DNA from: a virus
DNA: 20,964 nucleotides
Strand: one strand, 5' to 3'
IMG/VR virus record: IMGVR_UViG_3300047548_000161
Span: 1-20,964 of that record
The notes below the pieces were generated by a model. The model made no database searches and was not told where the DNA came from. It saw only the letters and a program-made list of their open reading frames with translations. The translations under genes were made by a program, and so were the position numbers. Below are positions 1 to 8,169 of the stretch, in pieces (positions within the stretch are counted from its first letter, which is position 1; every line of letters begins with the position of its first letter).

Positions 1-2472
1 TTTTTGAAGGGACTTTAATTGTTTTTCTTCTTGGTCTAGTATACACATTTGACTTTGTATCTTAGTTATCCAAGAATTTGTTATAATTTCATGAGCTACA
101 TTAGTTATTATAAATCCTACAGATTTATCACTGTAGTCTTTTGGTAATACTCTCTTATCAACTGTAAATATCTCTCCTATTGTTAATCCTGATAATCCAT
201 CAATATCAAGATCTACAGATATTGGTACAACCGCTTTATAGTCTGTGCCCCCTTCTAATTCTACTAGTAATGTATTGAGATATCCATTCATAGCTGTTAT
301 ATTAGAACTATAATAAGCACTTATAGTTCTATTGACCATTACATAGTTGTTAACGTATTGAATTAAAACTAATATTGAATTTAGCATATTCTTTTTATTC
401 ACTACATCTTCTTGTAATGTTCCGCCTCTTTCATTAGTTATATCTCCAAATAGCCTATCTTTAAGTCCTTCATTTAAGTAATTATAAGTTGAAGTTTGAA
501 TAGAAGCTATATTCTGTCTATCTTGAGCAGCTATTGCTATCATAGTTGCTTGTGATGGGAATATTTTAGATTCTATCTTATGCTTTCTGACAATAGAGGA
601 GTTTCCTGCCACATTTATTTTGAACTTAGTGTCAACTCTAGAATCAGCAGGGAGTTCTGTGTAGTGCTTATCTATTAGGCATATCCTATTATCTGCTACA
701 AATTTATCAAAATCATTTATAGATCCCAAAGCAAATGATACATCAGCAAGTATTTTAGATAAGAACTCTCCTAAATATACAAATCCGTTATTAGATATTA
801 TCTGACTTTTGTATATAGATACTATAGTTTTTATATTTACGTATATGTTTCCTATTTGTCCAAAATTAGTATTTGAGTAAAGGTACTCCCTCATATTGTA
901 GTCTGCCTGAGCGGGGCCAGATAATGCTTGTGTTTCTGTTTTAAATATTTCCGGCCTGTATCCTTTGTTACCTGAGGGGTCAGTAAATAGAATTGCTTTA
1001 CTATTTCTAATAACTGCTACATTTGGATCTATTGATATAGAATTAAAAGAAGCTTGGCATAGTCCATTTGATAACGATGTTAAATCTGTCGGATCTGATG
1101 GAATTTCTATTTTTATCAAACTGTCTCCTTTTTTAGGATACAGAGTTTTAAATACATTTAGAATATGAACTAGATATGCTAGCTGTATATAGTAATAAGA
1201 TCTCTTATCTCCCGGATTAGCTTGAGAGACTGGTATTGGCTGAGTTACTTCTGTCTGAGATGTTGCGGTGGAGTCTGTTGGCGTTACTGTCGTATTTGTA
1301 GTCGGTGTAGTCGAAGTTCCATAGAGAGCTCTCTGTATTTGGTTACCGGCCAGGTTTGAATTAAAACTATCTCTGGCTTGTTGCAATGGACTTAATGCAG
1401 CATTTGGAGATAGTGAAAATCCGGAGTTGTATTTATAGATGTACTTATCTATATATTTTGCTTGATCAGGTTTAATTAAATTATCTACTCCAAGTATTAA
1501 AGGAGAATTACTCCTTGGATTAGAGTCGCTCAGTTTACAATACTCATCAAACAGTAACTCAAATTGACTTTTTATTTCACTATAATCTATTTGCTGTTCT
1601 TCAGGGACTGTTCCATCTGTGGATGTTGTACCTTCTGGAGTTATTGTAGCACTTTGATTTGGGCCTACATTTATTCCTGTCGTATCATTAATTCTTATAC
1701 TGTCAATAACGTCTCCCATGCTTATAAGCACAGTAGTGCATTCATAAGATCCATTCTCTTGTAGTGTATAATTAAAATTTTTTATATACCCTAAAAGACC
1801 ATCATAATTAGCCGAGTACTTATGTCTTAATGATATTAGCTTTTCATATATAATATCCTGATTTAGATTTTCATCAAAACAATTTATTGTATTAAAAGGA
1901 GTATTGTCTATTCTAAAATCTGTATATTCAGTGTTTAAAGTTTTATAATCTGTTCTTTTTGTAGGGCTATCGTCTTTTACAGAAGTGTTTAAGAACATAG
2001 ACCATCCCCACTCTAGTAAAACTTTATAGCCAGGTCTCATAAATAATATACTCAACTCCTCCAACTGTCTTACATCCCAAGCATAAAAACGAACTGTAGC
2101 TTCTGATAAGGATCCGTAAGCTGCTACATTTCTAACACTAATATTTGTTATACCTGGCATAGGTCTTATGCCATATTGGTTTGTTCCTAGATCGCTTCCA
2201 TAAGAACCTCCTTTACCTCCTAACCCAGCTCTCATTTTTACTGTGTTAGTCTCAGTATTGAAACTATACAAAGTACCTCCCATTAACACGTACTTTTTTG
2301 CTAAATCAGAATTTCCTTTATAGTCTACGAAAGAAGTCATTCTAACCCATGGGGATTTAGCTGATACGTATTTAGCAAACTCTACAGGCCTTTCTTTTTG
2401 TTTAAGAAGGCTTTGCCTAGCATTTATCTGACGTATTACAAAGGGCTTGAAAGTACTTTTAAATATAGACAT
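1..2472 (-). CDS. Large baseplate hub-like protein (3' end outside window)
   Basis: The frame is open from the ATG at 2472 to the left edge (824 codons, no stop), so the C-terminus is missing. It starts 5 bases after the stop of the LysM-like gene, which suggests the same transcript. N-terminal residues 40-47 read SPWVRMTS. A Gly-rich stretch and an aromatic segment ending LLEWGW follow within the first 200 residues. Residues about 384-418 are a Thr/Ser/Pro-rich linker. Near the visible end (residues about 760-811) is a segment with a GLSGLTIG turn, then FIITNVAHEI and SWITKIQSQ. That arrangement resembles the end of the hub domain of gp27, Mu gpP and PBSX XkdQ proteins. Its place after the tape measure and LysM-like genes supports a hub role. 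At 824 or more residues it is about twice T4 gp27, so another domain may be fused. Hub is an inference from pattern and context, and no lysozyme domain is visible. Confidence 0.6.
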   Translation of the reverse strand, partial: MSIFKSTFKPFVIRQINARQSLLKQKERPVEFAKYVSAKSPWVRMTSFVDYKGNSDLAKKYVLMGGTLYSFNTETNTVKMRAGLGGKGGSYGSDLGTNQYGIRPMPGITNISVRNVAAYGSLSEATVRFYAWDVRQLEELSILFMRPGYKVLLEWGWSMFLNTSVKDDSPTKRTDYKTLNTEYTDFRIDNTPFNTINCFDENLNQDIIYEKLISLRHKYSANYDGLLGYIKNFNYTLQENGSYECTTVLISMGDVIDSIRINDTTGINVGPNQSATITPEGTTSTDGTVPEEQQIDYSEIKSQFELLFDEYCKLSDSNPRSNSPLILGVDNLIKPDQAKYIDKYIYKYNSGFSLSPNAALSPLQQARDSFNSNLAGNQIQRALYGTSTTPTTNTTVTPTDSTATSQTEVTQPIPVSQANPGDKRSYYYIQLAYLVHILNVFKTLYPKKGDSLIKIEIPSDPTDLTSLSNGLCQASFNSISIDPNVAVIRNSKAILFTDPSGNKGYRPEIFKTETQALSGPAQADYNMREYLYSNTNFGQIGNIYVNIKTIVSIYKSQIISNNGFVYLGEFLSKILADVSFALGSINDFDKFVADNRICLIDKHYTELPADSRVDTKFKINVAGNSSIVRKHKIESKIFPSQATMIAIAAQDRQNIASIQTSTYNYLNEGLKDRLFGDITNERGGTLQEDVVNKKNMLNSILVLIQYVNNYVMVNRTISAYYSSNITAMNGYLNTLLVELEGGTDYKAVVPISVDLDIDGLSGLTIGEIFTVDKRVLPKDYSDKSVGFIITNVAHEIITNSWITKIQSQMCILDQEEKQLKSLQK

Positions 2473-2477
2473 AAATT

Positions 2478-2780
2478 TTATACTCCGTTTAGGGATTCGT
2501 AATCTGCTAGTATTCTTTCTAAATCAGAAGGAATTCTTAACTGTGTTCCTGGCTTTACAAATATACTATCTCCTGGTAAATTATTTGCAACTATTAATAC
2601 CCAATAGTAATCAACAGACTTATAATAATCAAAAGCTATTATATCAAGCCTATCTCCGTAGACTGTTTCTATGTATATGTCTAGATCAGAAAAAGGTATT
2701 TGCGGATACTTAGGAGCTTTTATATATCTTCTAGTATTCTGGTTTTCTTTTATAATAGGGAGATTGCTGTATCTAGACAT
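2478..2780 (-). CDS. Small LysM-like / gp53-like baseplate protein
   Basis: A 100-residue protein between the gp48/54-like gene (2-base gap) and the hub gene (5-base gap). Residues about 39-84 contain YGDRLDIIAFDYY, then YYWVLIVANNL, and end in PGTQLRIP. This is the layout of LysM-type modules in phage baseplates (tail protein X, XkdP, and the LysM-like part of T4 gp53): an aromatic helix, a small-molecule-like loop and a closing PGT.L.IP strand. In known tails such proteins link the wedge or the tape-measure end to the hub. The assignment rests on these motifs and on the position just before a hub-like gene. Whether it is closer to gp53 or to tail protein X cannot be settled by eye. Confidence 0.65.
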   Translation of the reverse strand: MSRYSNLPIIKENQNTRRYIKAPKYPQIPFSDLDIYIETVYGDRLDIIAFDYYKSVDYYWVLIVANNLPGDSIFVKPGTQLRIPSDLERILADYESLNGV

Positions 2781-2782
2781 TT

Positions 2783-4528
2783 CTATTTTAATTTATCATT
2801 TATTCCTTTCAACCACTGCTTTCTTTCTTTCTTTTCACCTAAACCATCTATTCCTATAAAAGGAGCCTCTGCATTTTTTCTTGGTAAGAAGTTATATATA
2901 GGTATAAATGTCATGCTACATTTTAAAAGTTGAGGCAATTCATGCATGTCTGCATCAACTTCGTTAGATTGTGCTTCAGGTTCTTGTAATGCTATCTCCC
3001 AGTTAGAGTCCTCATCTATACTTATATCTAAAGTTGTTATTATTCCAGGCTGGTATAATATAAAATCTCCTATTGTAAGTTCAGCTATGTTTCCTCTCAT
3101 TAAACCAGCAGAAGAGTAATCCGGAGTTAAACTAGAAATAAGGTAATTTAATTTTTGATACAGAGGTTTCATTTCAGCTCTGGAGGATGCGGCTATGGTA
3201 AAGTTAAATGTTATGGTTTCTGTAAATCCATCATAAGCGTAAAAAGATTCGCCTCTTCCTACATACTTATAAGGGTCCCATTTGGAGTTTACATTCCTTT
3301 TTATGTTTGTCAAGTAAGCTCTGAACACCATATACACTCCGTAACTACTTCCTTTAGGATCCAATGCTTTATCATTATCATATACCTTAATTCTAAATTT
3401 TACTATATCTCTAATACGCTCTGGGGATATATCGAGATCATTTATATCTTTTCCCTCTTTAGGGCTATTACTATAGTATAAAGATATTTGATTGATTCTG
3501 TCAGCAGTGTCTGCTGGGGCATCATATTTTTGCCTTTCTGCAGCAGTTCTCACTCTTGATACTCCTATTCGTTTCTCTAGATTATATAGTTCGTAATTTG
3601 ATGTCGGAAGTTCATTTCCCTTGTTACCTCCCAATTTTTTATTAACAGCATTTTTATAAGCTCTAAAATCCGCATTAGACTGTAGGCTATATGTATTAGG
3701 GGCATCATCAGGTCCTAAAGGAGGTCTATTTATCAACTCCCCTTCTGCTTCTTGTATTTTAGTGGGATCTACCGGTACATTTCTAGCAGGAGTGTTAGTT
3801 ATTTTATACAAATTGGATACAGGTATTTTTACAAACCCACTTTGTACATCAACTACACTATCGTAGTCCAATCTGCCCTTAATTGGTACTCTATTTATAG
3901 TAGTATTTCCTATTCCTAAAAAAGAATCAGAGCCTCCACCATACTTCATTATAACATTCTGATCTTGGTTTTTGTCTGAAAATTTTCTTACTAAATTGTT
4001 TAATCTATTTCTTCCTTCACTTTCTTCATCTTGTATAAACTTCTCGTAACTTCTTTCACTCTCAGTCTGAGGAATTAACCCGTGCTTTGTGAATCTGGCT
4101 CCTAAAGGCCCCAAAGCTACTTGAGCCAGTGTGTTTAATCCTAAAGGATTGTATAATTGAGTCGGTATGATTTTTTTATCAAATACATTAACATCTATCT
4201 GTTTGATATTTGGATTGCTTCTTTGAAGACCTGTTTGTTTTAAAAGAAATAACGGACCTTTTACAGTAGTATATAAAAATTGAGTGACCCTAGATAAATC
4301 AGAAGCAGTTCGGGAGGCTAACGTTACCATTCCGAAAGGAGTTAACCCATCATCAAAATTAGAAGGAGACCATCTAGTGTCTATACCTCTAACGACAAAA
4401 GGTTGGTTACTGCTACCTCCTCCAGGACGATCTTTACCGTATCGTAAATTGTTGGCATTAAAAGTACCTTTTCCACTATAGTATCTATAGTTATTTAAAT
4501 TTTGTACTAGTTGTTCTAAAAGTGGCAC
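2783..4528 (-). CDS. Baseplate tail-tube cap/initiator-like protein (gp48/gp54 type)
   Basis: 581 residues, starting 20 bases after the tape-measure stop. The N-terminal two thirds are rich in Asn, Ser, Pro and Gly and hold no motif I recognise. The C-terminal part (residues about 390-560) has segments WDPYKYVGRGESFYAYDGF, ETITFNF, then MKPLYQKLNYL, a tube-like IAELTIGDF strand and a late SMTFIPIYNF. A domain with this pattern (a PYKYVGRGE loop, strands, and a helix with LYQKLNYL) is what I associate with baseplate proteins on which the tail tube starts, as T4 gp54 and gp48 do. It is longer than either (320 and 364 residues), with the excess in the N-terminal part. The position between the tape measure and the LysM-like and hub genes fits a tube-to-baseplate junction. 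The exact T4 equivalent is uncertain. Confidence 0.55.
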   Translation of the reverse strand: MPLLEQLVQNLNNYRYYSGKGTFNANNLRYGKDRPGGGSSNQPFVVRGIDTRWSPSNFDDGLTPFGMVTLASRTASDLSRVTQFLYTTVKGPLFLLKQTGLQRSNPNIKQIDVNVFDKKIIPTQLYNPLGLNTLAQVALGPLGARFTKHGLIPQTESERSYEKFIQDEESEGRNRLNNLVRKFSDKNQDQNVIMKYGGGSDSFLGIGNTTINRVPIKGRLDYDSVVDVQSGFVKIPVSNLYKITNTPARNVPVDPTKIQEAEGELINRPPLGPDDAPNTYSLQSNADFRAYKNAVNKKLGGNKGNELPTSNYELYNLEKRIGVSRVRTAAERQKYDAPADTADRINQISLYYSNSPKEGKDINDLDISPERIRDIVKFRIKVYDNDKALDPKGSSYGVYMVFRAYLTNIKRNVNSKWDPYKYVGRGESFYAYDGFTETITFNFTIAASSRAEMKPLYQKLNYLISSLTPDYSSAGLMRGNIAELTIGDFILYQPGIITTLDISIDEDSNWEIALQEPEAQSNEVDADMHELPQLLKCSMTFIPIYNFLPRKNAEAPFIGIDGLGEKKERKQWLKGINDKLK

Positions 4529-4548
4529 TTTATATTATTTTTTTATTG

Positions 4549-7023
4549 TTAAGCTAAGTCTGGTATCATATTCAAAGCCGTGGCGATTTGTTTTCCATCT
4601 ACTATCAGTGCTATGTTATTTTGTACAACAGACTTTTTAGGAGTGTCTGCAGACGCAGAAGATCTTTTATATTCTTCTAAATCCCTAGCTGCAGGGTTTG
4701 AGGTAGAATAAGGAACCTCAGCCATTTCTGCAGGTTTTGGAGATGCTGTTTTAACAGGTTTTGCAAACGCACTGCTGTTTCCATAAACTTGCTCTTGTTC
4801 TAAATTGGAAATTCTAGTTTGTAAATCTTGAGTCCTATTTGTGGAATATGGATTAGAAGTAGGATTGTTACTTTGATAAGGTGTAGGAGGCTTTCCTGGT
4901 CCTGGTGTAGCTGATACTGCATCCGTATCTTCAAAGGCTCCTGAGCCAGCTGATATGCCTATAGCCGCAGCTCCTGCCGCAACTGTTCCTCCTATAAGCG
5001 CAGCTCCTAAAAGATTAGTTCCTCCACTAGCTACTGTTACCGCAATTGCAGTTTTAATTGCTAAAGCCGATATTACACCAAAAAGTGCTGCGGCTCCTAT
5101 AAGTATACCTTTTAACAATGTTGTATTTTCTAATACTTTTGCTATAAAATTTAATACTTTAGTTAAAGGGCCTGCGGCCATTTCTGTAAATATCTGTTTT
5201 ATTCTCTCAACAGATTCTTCAAATCTTTGTTGTAAGTTAGCTCTTGCTATATCCTGTAAAAGGATTTCACCACCTTCTTTCTTTCTAGCAGCCGCCATTA
5301 ATGCGGCCATTCCCTCTTTATCATTTCTTTGTCTTAGTAATTCGTATTGTTCTTCTAAAGCATTTCTATTTTCAAACCCTAGATTTTTTAATATCTCGGC
5401 TTCTCTAGCAGATTTAGTAAGTTCTTCTGCTGATAATCCTATAGAGGCTGCTAATCTTTCTCTTTGAATAACATTTAACTTTGTTAATCCATTAAGACCT
5501 CCCATTTGATCAAGCAGTTCTTTAGATGCTTCCACTGACTTTCCGTCTAATGCCAAAGCTCTCGCTTTCTCAAAATTAAATCTTCTACCCGTTAATAACT
5601 CCGCTTCAAGTTCTCCTGATATAGAACTTTCAAAATCTAATAAACTTTTAGATATTTGTTTAGACTGTTCTAAAGATATTCCTAATTTATTGGCTTCTAT
5701 AACAGCTTTTGCTATTAAATCAGGATTATTTTTATACATAACAGAAATTTCAGAGTTGACCTTTGCTATCTCTGTTATTATCTTTCTATAAGACATCGCT
5801 GTATTGTTTTGTCTTATAGCGCTTTGTAAAATACTATCTGCAGATCTTCCAGTTAATAAAGAAAACTTCTGTATACCTGCCGCTTCATCTTTTGACAGTC
5901 CCATTTGCTTTGTAAGCAAAATTTGACTTTGAACCATTTTAGCACTAAAGAGAGAATTAGTTTCTAAAATCTCCTGTAGTTCTGCTGTGGCAAGTGATTG
6001 ATTTTTTACAGATAAAAAAGATCTTTCTAACCCTTGCACCAAAACCTCATTATTAGCAGATATAGCTCTAAAATTATCTAATAGTCCTATAGTAGACTCT
6101 TTAGCCATTCCTAGGTTATTCGCTACTTGTGTTAATTGAGCATCAAACTCTAGAGTTGCCTTTACTAAAGATCTGATTAGGCCTACCAACGCTGTGATTC
6201 CTACTACTAGCAGAAACAAAGGACTTTTAACAATCCTCATTATTTCTTCTTTAAGAGCTCCAAATCCTTCTTTTGTACTTTTGCCAAAAGCATCAGATAT
6301 TTTCTTAAAATCCATAAAGTCTTTTAAGAAAGGTATTCCTGTTAAAGATTGGAAGATTCTACCTAGCGCACTAGCTTTTAGTTGTGTCTCTTTAACTAAG
6401 TTATTTCCTGCGGTTAATTGAGAATTTATATCATTTAATTTATTCTCTATTTTTCCTCTTACTTCTAATTCTTTGTTTAAATTTACTAAAGCTATTTCGT
6501 CAGCGCTTACTGTTGCCATTTGAGCGCTAGCTCCTTGAGTTTGATTAGCTATAATTTTTTGTTGTATGGCATTGAGCTCATTTGCCAAATCATTTCTAGT
6601 TTTTCCTAGATTTACTAAAGTCTGATCTATTGCTTCTTCAAGAGCAAGGGACTCGTTTTGATTAAAAGCAATTCTTTCTTGTACAAGTTCTTGATCTACA
6701 TACTCTCTTCCTATTTTACTGGCTATCTGTCTTGTATCGTCTAAAGTATGCTTGACATCTGTACCTAGTTCAAAAGAAAATCTCAAACTTTCAGAGGATA
6801 CTTGAAGATACTTTGCTAAATCTTTTGTATATCCTGTGGTAGCCTGCATGTCCATCCTCAACTTAACCAGATCCTTAACTATATCTCCAGTCATAGCAGG
6901 GGTCCCAAGTAAGTTTGAAGGGCTGTTAGGAGGGGGTGGTGTAGCCGCTTGGGTAGGCGCAGGAGTTGCTGTAGGCGCCGGACTTGGTGCTGGTGTTGGA
7001 GTCGGAGTTACTGGAGGAGGCAT
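4549..7023 (-). CDS. Tape-measure protein (gp29-like role)
   Basis: 824 residues, the longest complete protein among the tail-core genes, directly after the gp26-like/94-codon overlapping pair. That is the usual site of tape-measure genes. Residues 1-35 are almost only Pro, Ala, Thr and Ser. Long Gln/Glu/Leu-rich helical stretches follow (about 50-240). One hydrophobic segment lies at about 267-288 (SPLFLLVVGITALVGL) and a longer Ala/Gly/Ile-rich hydrophobic region at about 630-695. The end has a QNNIALIVDGKQIATALN pattern seen in many tape measures. In the virion such proteins fill the tube, set its length and enter the cell envelope during ejection. The hydrophobic segments fit the last role. 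T4 gp29 is 590 residues, so a longer tail is possible. The GAGAAAG six to twelve bases before the ATG is the nearest thing to a Shine-Dalgarno in the window. Confidence 0.8.
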   Translation of the reverse strand: MPPPVTPTPTPAPSPAPTATPAPTQAATPPPPNSPSNLLGTPAMTGDIVKDLVKLRMDMQATTGYTKDLAKYLQVSSESLRFSFELGTDVKHTLDDTRQIASKIGREYVDQELVQERIAFNQNESLALEEAIDQTLVNLGKTRNDLANELNAIQQKIIANQTQGASAQMATVSADEIALVNLNKELEVRGKIENKLNDINSQLTAGNNLVKETQLKASALGRIFQSLTGIPFLKDFMDFKKISDAFGKSTKEGFGALKEEIMRIVKSPLFLLVVGITALVGLIRSLVKATLEFDAQLTQVANNLGMAKESTIGLLDNFRAISANNEVLVQGLERSFLSVKNQSLATAELQEILETNSLFSAKMVQSQILLTKQMGLSKDEAAGIQKFSLLTGRSADSILQSAIRQNNTAMSYRKIITEIAKVNSEISVMYKNNPDLIAKAVIEANKLGISLEQSKQISKSLLDFESSISGELEAELLTGRRFNFEKARALALDGKSVEASKELLDQMGGLNGLTKLNVIQRERLAASIGLSAEELTKSAREAEILKNLGFENRNALEEQYELLRQRNDKEGMAALMAAARKKEGGEILLQDIARANLQQRFEESVERIKQIFTEMAAGPLTKVLNFIAKVLENTTLLKGILIGAAALFGVISALAIKTAIAVTVASGGTNLLGAALIGGTVAAGAAAIGISAGSGAFEDTDAVSATPGPGKPPTPYQSNNPTSNPYSTNRTQDLQTRISNLEQEQVYGNSSAFAKPVKTASPKPAEMAEVPYSTSNPAARDLEEYKRSSASADTPKKSVVQNNIALIVDGKQIATALNMIPDLA

Positions 7024-7038
7024 GCTTTCTCTTTATAT

Positions 7039-7046
7039 ATAAATAT
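7039..7046 (-). promoter_or_regulatory. ATATTTAT element before the tape-measure gene
   Basis: The sense strand reads ATATTTAT with 15 bases to the ATG at 7023. It lies in the 31-base gap after the 94-codon frame. It is one of nine same-orientation copies in the window. A late-promoter function is inferred. Confidence 0.45.
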
Positions 7047-7054
7047 TAAAGCCG

Positions 7055-7339
7055 CTATTTTTTACTAGCGGCTCTAGGTGACACATAATCTGGCATTTGT
7101 TCTTTTCTCTTTGCTAAGTCTTCCATGCTAAGAGATCCTCCTTTTTTATTAGCTTTTTCTATCTCTTCGTTATGTTTCTTTATTATATCTGATAGTTTTT
7201 TTATGTTTATAAGTCTATACGCCGTAGGCATATGATAGGCTTGTTCATATGAGATAGCTCCCTTGCTATTCATAGATAGCCATAACAATTCATCAAATAA
7301 GTGGTTTCTATACTCTGAAGTCAGGCCAAAAAAAGTCAA
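7055..7339 (-). CDS. Overlapping small frame, probable frameshift extension of the gp26-like protein
   Basis: This 94-codon frame overlaps the end of the gp26-like gene by 32 bases in the +1 frame and ends 31 bases before the tape measure. Its first possible start is a TTG inside the gp26-like gene, without a ribosome binding site. The first ATG is at residue 23 (7273), inside what looks like folded protein (EYRNHLFDELLWLSM, then ISYEQAYHMPTAYR, then a Lys/Glu-rich helix). A run of seven T in the overlap offers a slip site. A shift of +1 or -2 there would give a fusion of about 338 residues. In lambda, Mu and many other tailed phages the gene pair before the tape measure makes a tail-assembly chaperone and its frameshifted extension. 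T4 instead uses separate genes 26 and 51. I infer the frameshift; separate initiation at the TTG or ATG is the alternative. Confidence 0.7.
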   Translation of the reverse strand: MTFFGLTSEYRNHLFDELLWLSMNSKGAISYEQAYHMPTAYRLINIKKLSDIIKKHNEEIEKANKKGGSLSMEDLAKRKEQMPDYVSPRAASKK

Positions 7340-8072
7340 GAGTCATTGGGATATTGAGGCCCTCCACTACCTCTCCATTACTCAAAGTAAAATCAAATAC
7401 CATCTTAATATCAGGAGTATTCAGTGCCATTTCTTTTCTCAGATCTTGAGAATCTCTCATAGGCATTACTTTGACAAAATCCCTAATTACTTTCTTATCT
7501 CTGTCTCCATCTACAGCTACTATTAAATTAGAAAGCCTTACAGTACTCTCTGATGAGAGATTTTTGTTTATCTTTTGCAATCCTTTTACCTCTGATTCTA
7601 TGGCATTCTCATCTTTTTGAGTAGCTATTTTATAAGTTACTAGCTTTCCACACATTTGCAGTTGGTAATCAAACTCATTAACACCTTTCTTAATAGATGC
7701 CCAATCCAACTCTTTTTCTTTAAGTGTGGATAAATCCACAGTTACCTCTTCAGGAGTTGATTTTCCTGCCGGAGTATACTTGAAGGAGTAGCTACTTCCG
7801 TATGCTAATATCCTGGCTGCTATCATTATAGCATTCTTATCTCCTATAAGAAGATCGTTATAATCAATTTTAGAAGCTATAATAGCTTGTAAAAACTTAT
7901 CAATAACTACACCTTGTTGAATGAAGTTTTTGTTTGTTAAAATGTCTTCATGCATTGCTGTAGGTAAGTAAAGTTCTATCTGTCCTGAACTTAGTGGACT
8001 GCTTTCTGGATAAAGAAGACCTCTTGAAGGTAGGTCTAAAGGTTGTGTTGGAACATTCATTAAATCTGCCAT
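7308..8072 (-). CDS. gp26-like baseplate hub / tail-assembly chaperone protein
   Basis: 254 residues. Residues 14-22 read LPSRGLLYP, followed by SGQIELYLP, EDILTNKNFIQQG, and a helical IIASKIDYNDLLIGDKNAIMIAAR stretch read in pieces. This combination is what I know from the T4 gene 26 baseplate family (Pfam T4_baseplate). In T4, gp26 is needed to build the hub around the tape measure. The ATG is preceded by an ATATTTAT element 18 bases upstream, and a strong terminator isolates the gene from the preceding one. This gene therefore probably begins a new transcription unit of chaperone, tape measure and baseplate genes. Its last seven codons overlap another frame across a T7 run. The last visible residues in this frame are FFWPDFRV, then TAG. 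At 254 residues it is somewhat longer than T4 gp26 (208). Confidence 0.75.
   Translation of the reverse strand: MADLMNVPTQPLDLPSRGLLYPESSPLSSGQIELYLPTAMHEDILTNKNFIQQGVVIDKFLQAIIASKIDYNDLLIGDKNAIMIAARILAYGSSYSFKYTPAGKSTPEEVTVDLSTLKEKELDWASIKKGVNEFDYQLQMCGKLVTYKIATQKDENAIESEVKGLQKINKNLSSESTVRLSNLIVAVDGDRDKKVIRDFVKVMPMRDSQDLRKEMALNTPDIKMVFDFTLSNGEVVEGLNIPMTLDFFWPDFRV
7328..7334 (-). other. T7 run, candidate programmed frameshift or transcriptional slippage site
   Basis: On the sense strand the gp26-like gene reads GAC TTT TTT TGG and stops six codons later at TAG (7308-7310). Gaining one base, losing two, or a change in the number of T in the transcript at this run would continue as TTT GGC CTG ACT in the 94-codon frame. 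It is the only homopolymer of this length in the overlap. Confidence 0.6.
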
Positions 8073-8090
8073 AAACTATATTTTATATAT

Positions 8091-8098
8091 ATAAATAT
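8091..8098 (-). promoter_or_regulatory. ATATTTAT element before the gp26-like gene
   Basis: The sense strand reads ATATTTAT with 18 bases to the ATG at 8072. It lies just downstream of a strong intrinsic terminator, which makes a new transcription start here plausible. Confidence 0.55.
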
Positions 8099-8116
8099 AC
8101 CATTTTATGTTTTTGT

Positions 8117-8145
8117 AAAAAAGAAACCCACCAATATTAGGTGGG
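8117..8145 (-). terminator. Intrinsic terminator after the 322-codon gene
   Basis: The sense strand has stem CCCACC, loop TAATATT, stem GGTGGG, followed at once by TTTCTTTTTT. It stands 24 bases after the stop of the gene ending at 8170 and before the ATATTTAT element of the gp26-like gene. It separates the middle transcript from the chaperone/tape-measure/baseplate transcript. Confidence 0.85.
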
Positions 8146-8169
8146 CCTTTTGCATGGGTGTAGGGGGTG

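Noticed and set aside
4955-5467. Plus-strand open frame of 170 codons rich in Ala and Pro
   Set aside because: It lies entirely opposite the Ala/Gly-rich part of the tape-measure gene. No plus-strand gene is otherwise supported in the window.
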